In this document: in pieces, positions 4,580-5,887 of the stretch | Numbering within the stretch: the first letter of the stretch is position 1 | Layout: each line of letters opens with the position of its first letter | NCBI GenBank assembly: GCA_035514995.1 | Contig: DATJCC010000004.1 | Location: 1 to 5,887 of the forward strand | Direction: 5' to 3' | DNA length: 5,887 nucleotides | Origin: Leucobacter_A sp035514995 | GTDB taxonomy: Bacteria > Actinomycetota > Actinomycetes > Actinomycetales > Microbacteriaceae | Made by a program: the position numbers and the translations under genes | The notes under the pieces: model-generated | Told to the model about the DNA's origin: nothing | Databases searched by the model: none | What the model saw: the letters and a program-made list of their open reading frames with translations, nothing else

Positions 4580-5887
4580 TCAATTTTTGTCGGTTCCGTC
4601 TTCTTTATCTTCATTCTCGTCTGACGAGACAACCTCAACCGGTCCAGTTGCTACCGGCTCAACCGCTGACACAACCTCAACACCTTGAGTAGTTTTATGG
4701 TGTTCAGTTAGTGAATCTACAAGTTGTCTTGAGTCTGGAATGAAAATCCACACTACTGACGCTAAACCTAACAGAATCGCAGTCACGATGAATGCGCTTG
4801 TAAAGCCAACGCCGTCAATTAGCAACCCAGCAACCAGAGGACCAAGTATTGCTCCGAAGTCTGCTGTCATCTGAGTTGCAGCAACTACGCTTCCACCTGA
4901 GCGCTTACCTACAACGTCTGCAATCGTTGCCTGCTGAGCTGGATTCGTGAACGCTGACCCGATTCCAGCAATTACCATAGCGCCCATTGCGAGCAACACA
5001 TTAGTGGTAAAAGGTAAAATCAAAAAACCTACCGATACTGTCGCGAGCCCCAAAACTAAAAGAGGTTTCCGACCGAACTTGTCGTTCCAAACGCCAGAAG
5101 GAAGCACTAAAGCGGCGTTACCCGCGGCATAAGCAGCTAAAACCCAGCCCGCTTGGCTTTCAGAGCCAAGTAGCACTGCAGAAACGAATAACGGCACTGC
5201 AGAAACTCTCACTCCAAAAGAGGCCCAACCAAAAGCAAACGTAGAGATTAAGACACCCCTGTATTGTTTAAAATTCAGCGCTTCCTTGAAGGTCTGTGGG
5301 TCTGATGGCTGAGGCCCGATATTTCTTGCGGCGAAAGTGGAGTTGCGCAGGGCAAACCAAACCACGAGTGCCGCCCCCATAAGAGCAAAAAAGTAAACAA
5401 CGAATGGCGCGCGCAAACCGAACCCCGCAACTAGTGCCCCTAGAACTGGACCAAGTAGGTTGCCGAGCAAAAAACTTGCCGAGTTTATGCTTGATACCCT
5501 GCCCCGCTCTGATGGTGGCATAACTTTTATCATTAGAGCCGTTGCAGCGATCGTAAACATTGTCGACCCAGTTCCTGCGATCGCGCGTGAAGCTAGGAGT
5601 TGCCAATAGTCGGTGACAAAAACTGCCACCCCTGTCATGACGGCGACAATCGCCAGACCCGTCACATAGGTGGTTCGTTCGCCGAGCTTATTAACTATCA
5701 GCCCCGAAACTGGGGCGAACACCAAGCGCATTAAAGCAAAGGAGCTGATAACAGCCGTGGCTTGAAAGTTCGTTACCCCGAACTCTTTAGCAAACTGCGG
5801 CAGAACTGGAGCGACAACCCCATAGCCCAAAGCTATAGTAAAGCCTCCTGCAACTAGTGCCCACACCTCAAATGGAAGTGGTTTTTT
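4580..5887 (-). CDS. MFS transporter, DHA1-like drug:H+ antiporter type (5' end beyond the right edge)
   Basis: An integral membrane exporter with about 12 predicted helices; the substrate is unknown. Numbering here is from the GTG at 5866. Motif A after TM2 is GLIVNKLGER (55-64), with a second-half copy GVWNDKFGRK (258-267). Motif B in TM4 is RAIAGTG (94-100). A motif C-like antiporter signature is LGNLLGPVLGALVAGFG (134-150) in TM5. The central loop spans about 173-203 and the last helix ends near 377. A hydrophilic C-terminal tail of about 50 residues follows, with VEVVS twice and an acidic end. The reading frame stays open from the GTG at 5866 to the window edge (residues KKPLPFE precede it). 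That GTG has no Shine-Dalgarno and would fall at the very start of TM1, so the real start is probably outside the window. It converges on glbO. Motif C-like features favour an exporter over an uptake carrier, but this is inference. Confidence 0.92.
   Translation of the reverse strand, partial: KKPLPFEVWALVAGGFTIALGYGVVAPVLPQFAKEFGVTNFQATAVISSFALMRLVFAPVSGLIVNKLGERTTYVTGLAIVAVMTGVAVFVTDYWQLLASRAIAGTGSTMFTIAATALMIKVMPPSERGRVSSINSASFLLGNLLGPVLGALVAGFGLRAPFVVYFFALMGAALVVWFALRNSTFAARNIGPQPSDPQTFKEALNFKQYRGVLISTFAFGWASFGVRVSAVPLFVSAVLLGSESQAGWVLAAYAAGNAALVLPSGVWNDKFGRKPLLVLGLATVSVGFLILPFTTNVLLAMGAMVIAGIGSAFTNPAQQATIADVVGKRSGGSVVAATQMTADFGAILGPLVAGLLIDGVGFTSAFIVTAILLGLASVVWIFIPDSRQLVDSLTEHHKTTQGVEVVSAVEPVATGPVEVVSSDENEDKEDGTDKN

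Noticed and set aside
4616..4628. Palindrome CTCGTCTGACGAG near the MFS stop, considered as a terminator.
   Set aside because: It is inside the coding sequence, has a one-base centre that cannot form a proper loop without breaking the stem, and has no T-run on either side.
1..5887. Mobile element, defence system, CRISPR array, tRNA or other RNA gene.
   Set aside because: All coding space is taken by conserved housekeeping or transporter genes. The only repeats are short local tandem arrays with no spacer structure, no transposase is present, and no terminal inverted repeats were seen.

Overview
The window looks like ordinary chromosomal sequence from an actinobacterium of moderate G+C, roughly mid-40s percent by eye, which is low for the phylum. 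Three things support this. RpiB is of the mycobacterial/actinobacterial type. A DsbA-fold protein closely resembles the mycothiol-dependent nitroreductase family of M. tuberculosis Rv2466c. The gene neighbourhood (Fpg/Nei glycosylase, rpiB, Rv2466c-like gene, divergent pepN, then glbO) matches, from memory, the M. tuberculosis region Rv2464c to Rv2470, minus two intervening genes. The genus cannot be fixed from this sequence.

Layout. Positions 1-1240 hold a leftward gene group, transcribed in the order DsbA-like protein, rpiB, then a Fpg/Nei-type DNA glycosylase. The glycosylase start codon lies inside the last codons of rpiB, and only its first 26 residues are inside the window. A 143-bp divergent intergenic region (1241-1383) follows. 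It holds a plausible promoter for the leftward group, a 14-bp tandem repeat, and the ribosome binding site of pepN. pepN (1384-3951) is a complete M1 aminopeptidase N. A 198-bp gap (3952-4149) contains three copies of a 23-bp repeat, three degenerate copies of a 14-bp repeat, and an 11-bp perfect hairpin. glbO (4150-4563), a group II truncated haemoglobin, comes next. It converges, with only 16 bp between the stop codons, on a leftward MFS transporter (4580 to the right edge) whose true start appears to lie outside the window.

The genes do not form one pathway. The DsbA-like protein and the truncated haemoglobin suggest redox or oxygen/NO handling. RpiB belongs to the pentose phosphate pathway, the glycosylase to base-excision repair, and PepN to peptide turnover. 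The transporter is probably a drug:H+ antiporter-type exporter of unknown substrate. I see no mobile element, CRISPR array, RNA gene or defence system. I do not see evidence for a new biological system. The most notable points are the CPWT active site of the DsbA-like protein, which lacks the resolving cysteine, and the repeat-rich gap upstream of glbO.
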